Positions 1 through 8,331 are shown, numbered from the stretch's first letter. The stretch: 64,000 nucleotides of DNA from Flavobacteriales bacterium 33_180_T64 (GCA_002162685.1 MAAQ01000016.1:124001-188000); one strand, 5' to 3'. Translations and numbers: made by a program. Notes: generated from the letters alone by a model not told the origin.

Positions 1-438
1 GTGAAGTAATGCATTAGCAAGCCCAACTCTTTGACGGTATCCTTTTGAAAGTTGTCCAATTTTTTTTTGAGCTTCAGGGCTTAAGCCAGTTAAATCTATG
101 ACATCATTTATTCTAGATTTTGGTGTATTGTATATACGAGCGTTAAAAGCAAGATATTCTTTAACATACATGTCTAAATACAATGGATTGTGTTCGGGTA
201 AATAACCTACATTGTTTTGCACGTCTTGTTTATTTGTTTCAACATTAAAATCATTAACTTTTGCAACACCTTCAGACGCATTAATGTAAGTGGTTAAGAT
301 TTTCATAAGCGTAGATTTTCCAGCACCATTAGGGCCAAGAAATCCTACAATTTCTCCTTTGTTAACAGAAAAAGAAATATTATTTAAGGCTTTCTGTTCC
401 CCATAGATTTTAGAAATGTTTTCAACTTCAATAGACAT
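1..438 (-). CDS. gldA: GldA, gliding-motility ABC transporter ATPase (3' end outside window)
   Basis: The reading frame opens with MSIEVENISKIYG and runs off the left edge, so only the first 146 codons are present. Walker A (GPNGAGKST, about residues 34-42) and the ABC signature (LSKGYRQR, near the edge) are both visible. The N-terminal sequence and the region between the motifs match the GldA family of Bacteroidota, which acts with the membrane proteins GldF and GldG at the inner membrane in gliding. GldF and GldG are not in the window. Other ABC-2 type ATPases look similar, but two more gld genes (gldB, gldC) occur at 34-35 kb. Family assignment is established knowledge; function in this organism is inferred. 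Confidence 0.85.
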   Translation of the reverse strand, partial: MSIEVENISKIYGEQKALNNISFSVNKGEIVGFLGPNGAGKSTLMKILTTYINASEGVAKVNDFNVETNKQDVQNNVGYLPEHNPLYLDMYVKEYLAFNARIYNTPKSRINDVIDLTGLSPEAQKKIGQLSKGYRQRVGLANALLH

Positions 439-456
439 AAATTAATTTATTTTACT

Positions 457-464
457 CAAAAATA
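457..464 (-). promoter_or_regulatory. -7 box of the gldA promoter
   Basis: Read on the minus strand this is TATTTTTG, an exact match to the Bacteroidota -7 consensus TAnnTTTG, 19 nt upstream of the gldA start codon. Confidence 0.5.
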
Positions 465-545
465 GTAATAATTACTAATGGCTTGCTTTAAATTATGAAT
501 TCTTTAAAACTGAAACGTGAAACCTAAAAAAATGTTATAACAATT

Positions 546-574
546 TTGATTTTCTAAAATAATAATTACATTAG
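546..574 (+). promoter_or_regulatory. Probable promoter of the aromatic amino acid operon
   Basis: TTG at 546-548 is followed after 18 nt by TACATTAG at 567-574, seven of eight matches to TAnnTTTG. Transcription would start near 580, just ahead of the leader peptide ORF at 592. The -33/-7 architecture is the known Bacteroidota type; use of this site is inferred. Confidence 0.45.
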
Positions 575-591
575 CACTTCAATTCATGATT

Positions 592-660
592 ATGAACACA
601 TTAAATCATACATATTTTAATTGGTTTTATTTCTTTTTTAGCAAAAAGGGAGAGGCATGA
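592..660 (+). CDS. Leader peptide of the aromatic operon (22 aa, rich in Phe/Tyr/Trp)
   Basis: A 22-codon ORF begins ATGAACACATTA and ends at TGA 658-660. Its middle reads YFNWFYFFF: nine consecutive residues of which eight are aromatic (five Phe, two Tyr, one Trp). It lies 34 nt upstream of an intrinsic terminator and just before pheA, the layout of a classical amino-acid attenuator. The Phe codons TTC-TTT-TTT form the left arm of a possible hairpin with the following AAAAAGGGA, so ribosome position could decide which RNA structure forms. Stalling at low charged tRNA-Phe or tRNA-Tyr would be the sensing step. The ORF and the codon clustering are seen directly; the mechanism is inferred. Confidence 0.8.
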   Translation: MNTLNHTYFNWFYFFFSKKGEA

Positions 661-693
661 TATGTATAATTTATTACAAATAAATTTAATATG

Positions 694-721
694 AGTCTCG
701 ATGAAAATCGGGACTTTTTTT
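694..721 (+). terminator. Intrinsic terminator (attenuator) before pheA
   Basis: Stem AGTCTCGAT (694-702), loop GAAA, stem ATCGGGACT (707-715) with one G-U pair, followed by a run of T to 721. It lies between the leader peptide and pheA, where it would stop transcription before the biosynthetic genes. An upstream in-frame ATG at 691 abuts this stem and is therefore an unlikely pheA start. Confidence 0.8.
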
Positions 722-723
722 AT

Positions 724-1551
724 ATGATAAAATCTGTAGCTATACAAGGAATTAAAGGGTCATTTCATCATATTGTGTCACAGCAATTTTTTGATAAGCC
801 TGTATCTATCAATGAATGTTTGACATTTGATGGTGTGGTTGAATGTGTTTTAAATCAACAAAATGATGCCGCAATTATGGCTATTGAGAATTCTATTGCA
901 GGTTCTATTATCCCAAACTATGCGCTAATTGATAATCATGGTTTACATATTGTTGGCGAGTATTATTTAGATATTCAACATCATTTAATGGCATTACCAA
1001 ACCAAACCATTAATGATATTAAGGAAGTGTATTCACATCCAATGGCATTATTGCAGTGTAAAACATTTTTAAAACAATATCCTCATATTAAATTAATTGA
1101 AGATAAAGATACAGCCGAGGTTGCACAACGTATTCAGAAGCATCAAATTAAAAATGTGGCTGCGATTGCATCGCGTTTAGCTGCTAAATTATTTGATTTA
1201 AATATTATCTCGGAAAGTATACAAACGATTAAGCATAATGAAACACGCTTTTTTATTGTTAAGACAAAAAATTCTGAAATACCTATAGTAGAAATCAATA
1301 AAGCTTCTGTAAAATTTGAATTAGACCATAAAAGAGGAAGTTTAGCGACTATTTTAAACGTATTAAGTGATTGTAAGTTAAATTTAACAAAGATACAATC
1401 ACTCCCGAAAATTGAAACACCTTGGAAATATGCTTTTTTTGTCGATTTAACTTTTGAATCCTATTCAAATTATGACAAAGCAAAATCTATAATGAAAATT
1501 ATGGCTCAAGATTTCAAAGTATTAGGAGAATATAAAAATGCAAGATTATGA
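724..1551 (+). CDS. pheA: Prephenate dehydratase
   Basis: Converts prephenate to phenylpyruvate in phenylalanine synthesis. The protein (275 aa from the ATG at 724) has the dehydratase domain with the conserved NETRFF motif around residue 180, then an ACT domain beginning near RGSLATILNVL, the usual site for phenylalanine feedback. It has no chorismate mutase domain; that activity is fused to DAHP synthase three genes downstream. An in-frame ATG at 691 would add 11 residues but sits on the attenuator stem, so 724 is preferred. The stop overlaps the next start by 4 nt (ATGA), implying translational coupling. Confidence 0.92.
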   Translation: MIKSVAIQGIKGSFHHIVSQQFFDKPVSINECLTFDGVVECVLNQQNDAAIMAIENSIAGSIIPNYALIDNHGLHIVGEYYLDIQHHLMALPNQTINDIKEVYSHPMALLQCKTFLKQYPHIKLIEDKDTAEVAQRIQKHQIKNVAAIASRLAAKLFDLNIISESIQTIKHNETRFFIVKTKNSEIPIVEINKASVKFELDHKRGSLATILNVLSDCKLNLTKIQSLPKIETPWKYAFFVDLTFESYSNYDKAKSIMKIMAQDFKVLGEYKNARL

Positions 1552-2693
1552 TTCAGATTGCTGACCGATTAAAAGATGTTGAGGAATATTACTTTTCTAA
1601 AAAACTAAGAGAAGTAAGCCTATTAAAAGCTCAAGGAAAACCAATTATAAATTTAGGAATTGGTAGTCCTGATTTAAATCCGCCAGAACGCGTGCTTAAT
1701 GCTTTGGTTGAAACTTTTAATGAAGAAGCTGCTCATAAGTACCAAAGTTATCAAGGTATACTCGAATTAAGAGAAGCGATTACAGGATTTTATAAAACCC
1801 ATTTTAGTGTCCCTTTAAGCCCTTTAACAGAAGTGCTTCCACTTATGGGAAGTAAAGAAGGAATTTTGCATATTTCAATGGCTTTTTTAAATGAAGGGGA
1901 TGAAGTTTTAATCCCTAATCCTGGTTATCCAACATATAAATCGGTTACTAATTTGGTTGGTGCTACTCCTGTGTTTTATGATTTAACAGAAGACAATGAC
2001 TGGTTTCCAGATCTTATTGAATTAGAGAAGAGAGGTTTGGATAAGGTGAAATTAATGTGGGTAAACTATCCACACATGCCTACAGGAGCGCAAGCAACTA
2101 ATAAGTTATTTGAAGACCTAATTACGTTTGCAAAACGCAATGGTATTTTAATTGTTAATGATAATCCGTACAGTTTTATTTTGAACAAATACCCAAGAAG
2201 TATTTTAAAATATAATGGAGCTTCCGAAGTATGTTTAGAATTAAATTCGCTAAGTAAAACCTTTAATATGGCAGGTTGGCGTGTAGGTATGCTACTTGGT
2301 AAAAGTGAATTTATAAATGCAGTCTTACGAGTGAAAAGTAATATGGATTCTGGTATGTTTTTGGGGATACAAAAAGGAGCAATTGAAGCTTTGAACTGTT
2401 CTGACATGTGGTATTCAAGTTTAAATAATGTGTATGAGTATCGTCGAAAGATTGTATGGGAAATTGCAGAAGCCCTCAATTGTACTTATGATAAAAATGC
2501 AGCTGGATTATTTGTTTGGGCAAAATTACCAGAGTATCTAGATGCAGAGGAATATATTGATTTGATACTCAAAGAAAAATCAATTTTTATTACACCAGGA
2601 ACCATTTTTGGTAGCAACGGAAGTAGGTATATAAGAATATCATTATGTGCTTCTGAAGAAGCATTAGAAGAAGCATTAGAGCGATTGAAATAA
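1548..2693 (+). CDS. PLP-dependent aminotransferase class I/II, probably aromatic
   Basis: Fold-type I aminotransferase of 381 aa with the PLP-lysine motif SLSKTFNMAGWRVG around residue 237 and the NPGYPTY region near residue 124. Sitting between pheA and tyrA, it most likely transaminates phenylpyruvate and 4-hydroxyphenylpyruvate to Phe and Tyr. Relatives of this subfamily include LL-diaminopimelate and aspartate aminotransferases, so the substrate is inferred from the operon rather than read from the sequence. It overlaps pheA by 4 nt and is 5 nt from tyrA. Confidence 0.88.
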   Translation: MIQIADRLKDVEEYYFSKKLREVSLLKAQGKPIINLGIGSPDLNPPERVLNALVETFNEEAAHKYQSYQGILELREAITGFYKTHFSVPLSPLTEVLPLMGSKEGILHISMAFLNEGDEVLIPNPGYPTYKSVTNLVGATPVFYDLTEDNDWFPDLIELEKRGLDKVKLMWVNYPHMPTGAQATNKLFEDLITFAKRNGILIVNDNPYSFILNKYPRSILKYNGASEVCLELNSLSKTFNMAGWRVGMLLGKSEFINAVLRVKSNMDSGMFLGIQKGAIEALNCSDMWYSSLNNVYEYRRKIVWEIAEALNCTYDKNAAGLFVWAKLPEYLDAEEYIDLILKEKSIFITPGTIFGSNGSRYIRISLCASEEALEEALERLK

Positions 2694-2698
2694 AAACA

Positions 2699-3550
2699 AT
2701 GAATAAAATTTATATCATAGGAGTTGGGTTAATAGGAGGGAGTTTAGCTTTAGACATTAAGTCTAACTATAACAATGCTAAAATTTTCGGAATTGACTCT
2801 AATCAGAACCATCTTGAAGAAGCTTTAAAACTCAATATAATTGATGAAAAAGCAAGCTATCAAGATTTGATTGAAGCAGATTTGGTTGTGCTTTCTATTC
2901 CGGTTGATAAAGCGATTGTTGAGTTGCCAAAAATTTTAGATCTTATCGCAGACCATACTTTGGTTATTGATGTAGGTTCTACAAAATTTCCAGTTTGCAA
3001 TGCTGTTGAGCATCATAAAAACCGACATAATTTTTTGGCAACACATCCAATAGCTGGTACTGAGTTTTCTGGACCAAAAGCAGCTATAAAAGATTTGTTT
3101 CTGAAGAAAACAAATATCATCTGTGAGATTGAAAAAACAATGTTTAAGCTTCAAGAGAAAGCTTTGCAATTATTTTCAGACTTAGGGATGCGTATTCGAT
3201 ATATGAATCCTGAAGCTCATGATAAACATATTGCTTATGTATCACATTTATCACATATAAGTTCATTTATGCTTGGTAAGACTGTTATTGAAAAAGAAAA
3301 AAATGAACGCGATATTTTTGATATGGCAGGTAGTGGTTTTGAGAGTACTGTGCGCTTAGCGAAGAGTTCTCCCGAAATGTGGACTCCTATTTTTAAACAA
3401 AATAGAGTCAATGTTATTGAAACCCTTGATGAATATATCAACAATTTAAAACAGTTTAAAACTTTGATGGAGTCTAATAATTTTGATGAGATTTATAACG
3501 AGATGAAAAGTACAAATCATATCAAAGACATATTAAAAGGAATTGCTTAA
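2699..3550 (+). CDS. tyrA: Prephenate dehydrogenase
   Basis: NAD(P)-dependent oxidative decarboxylation of prephenate to 4-hydroxyphenylpyruvate for tyrosine synthesis. An N-terminal Rossmann motif (GVGLIGGSLA, residues 8-17) and the ATHPIAGTEFSGP active-site segment near residue 115 are clear, as is the HIAYVSHLSH helix. At 283 aa it is a stand-alone TyrA with neither a chorismate mutase nor an obvious ACT domain. It lies 5 nt after the aminotransferase and 9 nt before the DAHP synthase gene. Confidence 0.93.
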   Translation: MNKIYIIGVGLIGGSLALDIKSNYNNAKIFGIDSNQNHLEEALKLNIIDEKASYQDLIEADLVVLSIPVDKAIVELPKILDLIADHTLVIDVGSTKFPVCNAVEHHKNRHNFLATHPIAGTEFSGPKAAIKDLFLKKTNIICEIEKTMFKLQEKALQLFSDLGMRIRYMNPEAHDKHIAYVSHLSHISSFMLGKTVIEKEKNERDIFDMAGSGFESTVRLAKSSPEMWTPIFKQNRVNVIETLDEYINNLKQFKTLMESNNFDEIYNEMKSTNHIKDILKGIA

Positions 3551-3559
3551 TAGAAAATT

Positions 3560-4642
3560 ATGGAGAATAAAAAAGAAATGAGAACATGGTTAGATGATTT
3601 GGGATTAAATCATCCATTAGTTATCGCTGGACCATGTAGTGCAGAAACAGAAGATCAAGTATTAAAAATAGCACATGAGCTTAAAAATACTGATGTTAAT
3701 TATTATAGAGCAGGAATATGGAAACCTAGAACACGTCCTGGTAATTTTGAAGGTGTTGGTGCTTTAGGTCTTAAATGGTTACAAAAAGTAAAAGCAGAAA
3801 CTGGATTGAAAACGGCAACGGAAGTTGCGAATAGAAATCATGTAGAACTCGCTTTAGAGCATGATATCGATTTATTATGGATTGGTGCGCGTTCAACTGT
3901 GAGTCCGTTTATTGTTCAAGAAATTGCAGATGCTTTAAAAGGAACTGATAAAATTGTATTGGTGAAAAATCCAGTAAACCCAGATTTACCTTTGTGGTTA
4001 GGGGCTATTGAGCGTTTAGCGTCTTCAGATATTAAAAATTTAGGAGTAATTCATAGAGGGTTTTCAACTTATGAGAAATCTAAATACCGAAACAATCCAG
4101 AATGGCAGATTGCTATCGAATTGCAAACTAAATTTCCTGACTTACCTTTAATTAGTGATCCATCGCATATTACAGGAAAAAGAGATATGATTTTTGATGT
4201 CTCTCAAACAGCTTTAGATCTTAATTTTGATGGATTGATGATAGAAACACATATAGATCCTGATAATGCTTGGAGTGATGCTGCTCAACAAGTGACTCCT
4301 AATAGATTGGTTCAAATTATGGAGGACTTAAGAATTAGAAAAGAATCTGATCCAGAAGCGGCATATAATACAGAACTCAATAATTTAAGAGCTCAGATTG
4401 ATGTTGTAGATAATCAAATTATAGAGCTAATGGGTAAACGAATGAAGGTTGCAGATGGAATTGGTGCTTTGAAAAAACAAAAGAACGTTGCTGTTTTACA
4501 AAGCAAACGCTGGAATGAGATTTTGGGAAAAATGGTACTTGAAGGCGATGAAAAAGGTCTAAGTGAGGAGTTTATCTTACGTATGTTTAAAGCGATTCAT
4601 CAGGAATCGATTAATCATCAAGAAAAAATTATTAACGGATAA
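3560..4642 (+). CDS. Bifunctional DAHP synthase / chorismate mutase
   Basis: Catalyses the first shikimate-pathway step and, through a second domain, chorismate to prephenate. Residues 1 to about 265 form a type I-beta (KDO8PS-like) DAHP synthase with GPCSAET near the N-terminus and the ISDPSHITGKRD motif. Residues about 275-360 form an AroQ-class chorismate mutase (LNNLRAQIDVVDNQIIELMGKRM). The same C-terminal fusion is known in Bacteroidota, where prephenate acts through the mutase domain to inhibit the synthase. Here it supplies the only mutase of the operon, matching the lack of that domain in PheA and TyrA. Last gene before the terminator at 4650. Confidence 0.94.
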   Translation: MENKKEMRTWLDDLGLNHPLVIAGPCSAETEDQVLKIAHELKNTDVNYYRAGIWKPRTRPGNFEGVGALGLKWLQKVKAETGLKTATEVANRNHVELALEHDIDLLWIGARSTVSPFIVQEIADALKGTDKIVLVKNPVNPDLPLWLGAIERLASSDIKNLGVIHRGFSTYEKSKYRNNPEWQIAIELQTKFPDLPLISDPSHITGKRDMIFDVSQTALDLNFDGLMIETHIDPDNAWSDAAQQVTPNRLVQIMEDLRIRKESDPEAAYNTELNNLRAQIDVVDNQIIELMGKRMKVADGIGALKKQKNVAVLQSKRWNEILGKMVLEGDEKGLSEEFILRMFKAIHQESINHQEKIING

Positions 4643-4649
4643 ATTTAAG

Positions 4650-4674
4650 GCCTCACAATTTGTGAGGCTTTTTT
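4650..4674 (+). terminator. Terminator of the aromatic operon
   Basis: Perfect stem GCCTCACA / TGTGAGGC (4650-4657 and 4661-4668) followed by TTTTTT. It ends at the stop codon of the convergent psiE-like gene. Confidence 0.9.
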
Positions 4675-5110
4675 ATTTGCTTAACCGCATTCCTTTTTTT
4701 ATTAAATAGTAACCTCCTGATAATACAATAATCAATGAGCTTATGCCTATAAGAGTTAATGGTTCTAGGTGCTTGAAATCGAGATCGATAACATGTCTGG
4801 AGATGCCAATTAAAGCGACTAGCAATACGATTTCGACATGAACAACATCTTCTTTTAAGTACATTTTTACTGTATGAACTAATTCGATGCCAATTAAAAC
4901 GAGCATAAAGCTTCCAAATATTTTATGCAAATGAGTTAAAATGTTGTTAGGAGAAAAGGAATCTTGATATTGAGATAGTATTCCACCAAATAGTAAACTA
5001 ATAAATATGATAGTCGAATACAATACTACGGCTAAGAGTGAGAATAATAGAATGAGAATAATCGCTCTTTCAATATGTTCTACTATTCTAATGAGTTGAT
5101 TTTTATTCAT
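4673..5110 (-). CDS. PsiE-family membrane protein
   Basis: A 145-aa integral membrane protein with four hydrophobic segments (about 15-40, 65-80, 92-108, 117-137). The DVVHVEIVLLVALIGISRHV segment is the hallmark of the phosphate-starvation-inducible PsiE family, whose biochemical role is unknown. It overlaps the upstream secreted-protein gene by 1 nt (TAATG), so the two form one transcription unit, downstream of the direct-repeat promoter at 5572-5643. Control by the neighbouring LytTR system is inferred from that site. Confidence 0.82.
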   Translation of the reverse strand: MNKNQLIRIVEHIERAIILILLFSLLAVVLYSTIIFISLLFGGILSQYQDSFSPNNILTHLHKIFGSFMLVLIGIELVHTVKMYLKEDVVHVEIVLLVALIGISRHVIDLDFKHLEPLTLIGISSLIIVLSGGYYLIKKGMRLSK

Positions 5111-5547
5111 TATTTAACGGTTTGTGAATTTTTAAATTCAAGCTTGTTAAGTACTGTTTGTTTGAAGTTAATCATGATTTTTGCATGATCATTGTATTGT
5201 TTAATTGTAAGAATAGGTTTTGATTCCATATTAATTTCACGAACTAATGAATGAACTCTTTCTACCATCTCACCATAAGTGTAGTCTGAGTCTTTATCAT
5301 CTAAACGGGACATTTTATATGTGTACTTAGATATAATATGACCATATTGTTCTTCAACTTCATTGCTTAATTTTAAATCAAGTACATTATTGTAAAACCA
5401 AATATGGAGATTTGAAAATTCTTGAGTGCTAAATAAAGCTACTTTATTGTTTCTTCTTTCTATTTGTTTTTGAGATAAGCTTTGTGAATTTACAGTCATA
5501 AATGATAATACACAGATTCCGATTAAAATTGATTTGATAGTTTTCAT
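5110..5547 (-). CDS. Small secreted protein of unknown function
   Basis: A 145-aa protein with an N-terminal signal peptide (MKTIKSILIGICVLSFMTVNSQ) and a predicted all-helical, charged mature part. I do not recognise a domain. It is the first gene of a two-gene unit with the PsiE-like protein. Its promoter carries a TACTTTTG -7 box preceded by two direct repeats 21 bp apart, the same arrangement as upstream of two other gene sets in this neighbourhood. A role in an envelope response is inferred from context only. Confidence 0.75.
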   Translation of the reverse strand: MKTIKSILIGICVLSFMTVNSQSLSQKQIERRNNKVALFSTQEFSNLHIWFYNNVLDLKLSNEVEEQYGHIISKYTYKMSRLDDKDSDYTYGEMVERVHSLVREINMESKPILTIKQYNDHAKIMINFKQTVLNKLEFKNSQTVK

Positions 5548-5571
5548 AATATTTTCGTTTTAATTATACCC

Positions 5572-5643
5572 CAAAAGTACTGTGGGTATATGTTTTAAAA
5601 TGAAAAATAAAAGTGAAGTGACCTAAAAGGGAAGTGAAATAAC
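5572..5643 (-). promoter_or_regulatory. Promoter with 21-bp-spaced direct repeats (putative LytTR operator A)
   Basis: On the minus strand a TACTTTTG -7 box lies at 5579-5572, with no TTG -33 box at the expected distance. On the plus strand GTGAAGTGAC (5613-5622) and GTGAAATAAC (5634-5643) are direct repeats with a 21-bp period; the proximal one begins 34 bp from the -7 box. LytTR regulators are known to bind such repeats two helical turns apart. The LytTR gene ends at 5670, beside this site. The repeats are seen directly; the link to the regulator is inferred. Confidence 0.65.
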
Positions 5644-5669
5644 CTTATGCTAATGTGTTGTAAAATGAA

Positions 5670-6431
5670 TTATGAGTTTATCCAATTTTTCACCTCATTT
5701 GATTTAGCTTTACTTACAATAATACGATCTTCATAAGGTGGATTGATATTTATAATGAGTTTACTATTGAAGTAAAATTTCATATTGACAATAGCCTCTC
5801 TATTCAATATGAATTGCCTATTAACTCGGTGAAAATTACTGGGATTTAATTCAAGCTCTATATCCTCTAGTTTTTTGTTTATTATATAAGTTTGGTTATC
5901 AAATGTAGTCGCTTTTACGATTCCAATATCAATATAAAAATAGGCGATGTCTGTTATTTTTATTGGTAATAATTCATCCCTTTTTTGAACTAGATACGTA
6001 GATTTATAATTAGTTGTTTTTGTTTGTAACATCTCTAACAAACTATCAATATCGTTAGTCGCCTTTTTTGTTGTCTTATAAGAGGTTTTGAATTTATCAA
6101 TAGCTTCAGATAATTCTTCTTTACTAATAGGTTTTAATATATAATCAATGCTATTAACTTTAAATGCTTGAATAGCATATTGATCATATGCAGTAGTGAA
6201 AATTATAGGCGTTTTAATATCTATTTGTTTAAAGATTTCAAACGCTATACCATCTGCGAGGTGTATATCCATAAAAATTAAACTAGCTCCATATGCTTCA
6301 GTAAAATAGGCGATAGCAGATTTCACGGAATCCAAAACTTTAATGACCTCAATTTCAGGGTCTATGCTGTTTAATAAGTAGGCAAGGTTTTCGCTTGCTG
6401 CAATTTCATCTTCTACTATGACGACTTTCAT
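5670..6431 (-). CDS. LytTR-family response regulator
   Basis: A 253-aa two-domain regulator. The receiver domain (1 to about 120) has the acidic pair near residues 7-8, the phosphoacceptor Asp55 in FMDIHLADG, and the conserved Lys in DYILKPIS. A LytTR DNA-binding domain (about 150-250) follows, with the typical FHRVNRQFILN segment. It begins 6 nt after the histidine kinase gene on the same strand and is its cognate partner. Direct repeats of the kind LytTR domains bind lie at three nearby promoters (5613-5643, 8544-8574, 10848-10878). Confidence 0.93.
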   Translation of the reverse strand: MKVVIVEDEIAASENLAYLLNSIDPEIEVIKVLDSVKSAIAYFTEAYGASLIFMDIHLADGIAFEIFKQIDIKTPIIFTTAYDQYAIQAFKVNSIDYILKPISKEELSEAIDKFKTSYKTTKKATNDIDSLLEMLQTKTTNYKSTYLVQKRDELLPIKITDIAYFYIDIGIVKATTFDNQTYIINKKLEDIELELNPSNFHRVNRQFILNREAIVNMKFYFNSKLIININPPYEDRIIVSKAKSNEVKNWINS

Positions 6432-6437
6432 GATGTA

Positions 6438-7508
6438 TTAATTTAAAGGTAGTTTTACTCTAAACATATTGTTAGCGTTACTAATTTTAATTTGTTTCTC
6501 TTTTAATAGCTTGAACCTTTTGTCAATATTTGCTAACCCTTGGCCAGTGCTATCTATAAAAGTTGATCTTGGCTGTATTTTATTTTCTATGATTAACTCA
6601 CCGTTTTCGACATAAATAGTTACTTCTAATGGGTTTTCTTTAGAAATCTCATTATGCTTAATCGCGTTTTCAACTAATAATTGAAGCGTCAATGTTGGGA
6701 TATCTTGATTTAAGTAAACATCTTCAATATGTATTTCAATACTAAAACGGTCTCTATATCTTGTTTTAATTAAATAAATATAACTGTTTAAAAATTTTAG
6801 TTCTTCACGCAGTGATACTAAGTCTTGTTGCCCACTTTGTAAAATATAACGATACATATAAGACAGTTTGTTTACAAAAGTTGTAGCCTGTTCGTTTTCT
6901 CTAACTAAAGAGTTTAAAGAGTTTAAAGAATTAAATAGGAAATGTGGGTTAATTTGATTTTTTAAAGCCGATAATTCGTTTTGTAAGCTTTGTCGTTTGA
7001 GTAGCTCTTTTTCAGCAATATCTTCTTGATGAATAATTTGAAACCTCAAGATCTTTGATATAAAAATAAGGATGATGAGTATGATAAAGTACACAAAATA
7101 TAGCAAGCCTTTATCTGATGAATTCATAAGCTCATTAGTGACTTTTTGATGAATAAAAATAAAGCTTAAAACGGTTGTGAAAAATAATATAACATTGGTT
7201 AAAATAATTAAAACGGTGTTTAATAATTTACCATAATTGAAATATCGATGTTTCCAATTTGTGTTAAATTGAAGTGCTATCCAGCTGTAAATAAATAAAA
7301 TTAAAATTCGTATTACAATGTCTATAATTGTAGCAGACGTAAAAGAGGTGCCTAGATTATCAACAACATCGTATAATTCTAATACTCGCGGTAAGTTAAT
7401 TAATGCAGATACCAGTAGAGCGATTGCAAATATAGTAGACTGTTTTACATTTTTAATGTTCAAAACTAGAGTGCGTATTAATATTTTATGAATTGGTAAA
7501 TTAGTCAA
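6438..7508 (-). CDS. LytS/YehU-type sensor histidine kinase
   Basis: A 356-aa membrane kinase. About four transmembrane helices occupy the first 155 residues with no recognisable extracellular sensor domain. The His_kinase motif INPHFLFNSLNSL carries the phosphorylated His189, and the ATP-binding N-box reads LLVENAIKHNE near residue 280. This class pairs with LytTR regulators, and the partner follows 6 nt downstream. The short loops between helices suggest sensing within or close to the membrane, which is an inference. Confidence 0.92.
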   Translation of the reverse strand: MTNLPIHKILIRTLVLNIKNVKQSTIFAIALLVSALINLPRVLELYDVVDNLGTSFTSATIIDIVIRILILFIYSWIALQFNTNWKHRYFNYGKLLNTVLIILTNVILFFTTVLSFIFIHQKVTNELMNSSDKGLLYFVYFIILIILIFISKILRFQIIHQEDIAEKELLKRQSLQNELSALKNQINPHFLFNSLNSLNSLVRENEQATTFVNKLSYMYRYILQSGQQDLVSLREELKFLNSYIYLIKTRYRDRFSIEIHIEDVYLNQDIPTLTLQLLVENAIKHNEISKENPLEVTIYVENGELIIENKIQPRSTFIDSTGQGLANIDKRFKLLKEKQIKISNANNMFRVKLPLN

Positions 7509-7544
7509 AATATGTTATTTAATGGTATTTAAAACTGAATAAAA

Positions 7545-7573
7545 GAGGCTGTCCAACCCTGTAAGACAGCCTC
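7545..7573 (-). terminator. Terminator after the lipoprotein gene
   Basis: Stem GAGGCTGTC (7545-7553) and GACAGCCTC (7565-7573), followed on the minus strand by TTTTATT. It separates the lipoprotein gene (7645-8298) from the downstream histidine kinase gene, so the two-component genes probably have their own promoter. Confidence 0.7.
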
Positions 7574-7644
7574 AAAATGTATTCGCTATTAATCAATCAG
7601 GGTTTATCTGTTTTTACGATTTTGGTTTTGAGATTATTACTCGT

Positions 7645-8298
7645 TTATTTAATTAACTCCTTTGTTAGCTTTTTAGAAAAGTCTTTAGATGTTTTTTCTA
7701 AGTCTTTTGGATTATCTATTACAGTAATGATTATTGATAATTGAATGCTTTCAGGTTGTGATAAGTCATATACAATTGTTTCTAAAACATAATCTTTGCT
7801 AGTGAAAGTTGTCGTTTTTGGCTCAACATCAATATAAACGGTTTTATAATGTCTGTGAAATCCTCTATAATATCTATTAAAGTAATATGCTGGATACATG
7901 TTTTGATAATATATGGTACTTTCATTTGTTATAGTTTTGGTGTATTCGTTTGTGTCTTTTAATACCGTTTTTAATACGATGTCAACCCCCGAACTTCTGA
8001 GTTCGTCTTTAAAAAGCTTTAGTTGTTCATTTGTACGCATGTCATTAAAGTTAATTACAGGAAACATTTTATGACTCTCAAAAGAGTTGTATCCTTTATT
8101 TGATAATTGTTCGACAATGTCTTTTTCAAATGTTGTTCTTATCATATTGCTTTCACTTTCAGTTAAAACCATAATGTTTTTATTTCCTATTTGAGATGTT
8201 TTAATATCCTTCCATGAATCTGTAACTTTAACTGATGAGCATCCTGTCAATAGGATTGATAGTGCTAACAAACCGATTACTTTACTAATTGTTTTCAT
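7645..8298 (-). CDS. Envelope lipoprotein, unknown function
   Basis: A 217-aa protein with a lipoprotein signal peptide ending LLTGCSS, lipidated at Cys20. The mature part resembles the DUF4136-like group of small Bacteroidota lipoproteins (an early SWKDIKTSQIGNKNIMV segment), but the match is weak. A Tyr/His/Arg-rich stretch (PAYYFNRYYRGFHRHYK) lies near residue 145. It probably shares a transcript with a 46-aa ORF upstream, from a promoter bearing the 21-bp-spaced repeats at 8544-8574. Confidence 0.72.
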   Translation of the reverse strand: MKTISKVIGLLALSILLTGCSSVKVTDSWKDIKTSQIGNKNIMVLTESESNMIRTTFEKDIVEQLSNKGYNSFESHKMFPVINFNDMRTNEQLKLFKDELRSSGVDIVLKTVLKDTNEYTKTITNESTIYYQNMYPAYYFNRYYRGFHRHYKTVYIDVEPKTTTFTSKDYVLETIVYDLSQPESIQLSIIITVIDNPKDLEKTSKDFSKKLTKELIK

Positions 8299-8331
8299 GA
8301 TTTCTTGTGTTATGTGTTAGGGATTATTTTT

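Noticed and set aside
2066-2479. 137-aa minus-strand ORF inside the aminotransferase gene
   Set aside because: It lies opposite a strongly conserved enzyme gene with no recognisable protein features.
4650-4674. Regulatory element for the PsiE-like gene
   Set aside because: It lies at the 3' end of that gene and has a clean terminator structure for the aromatic operon.
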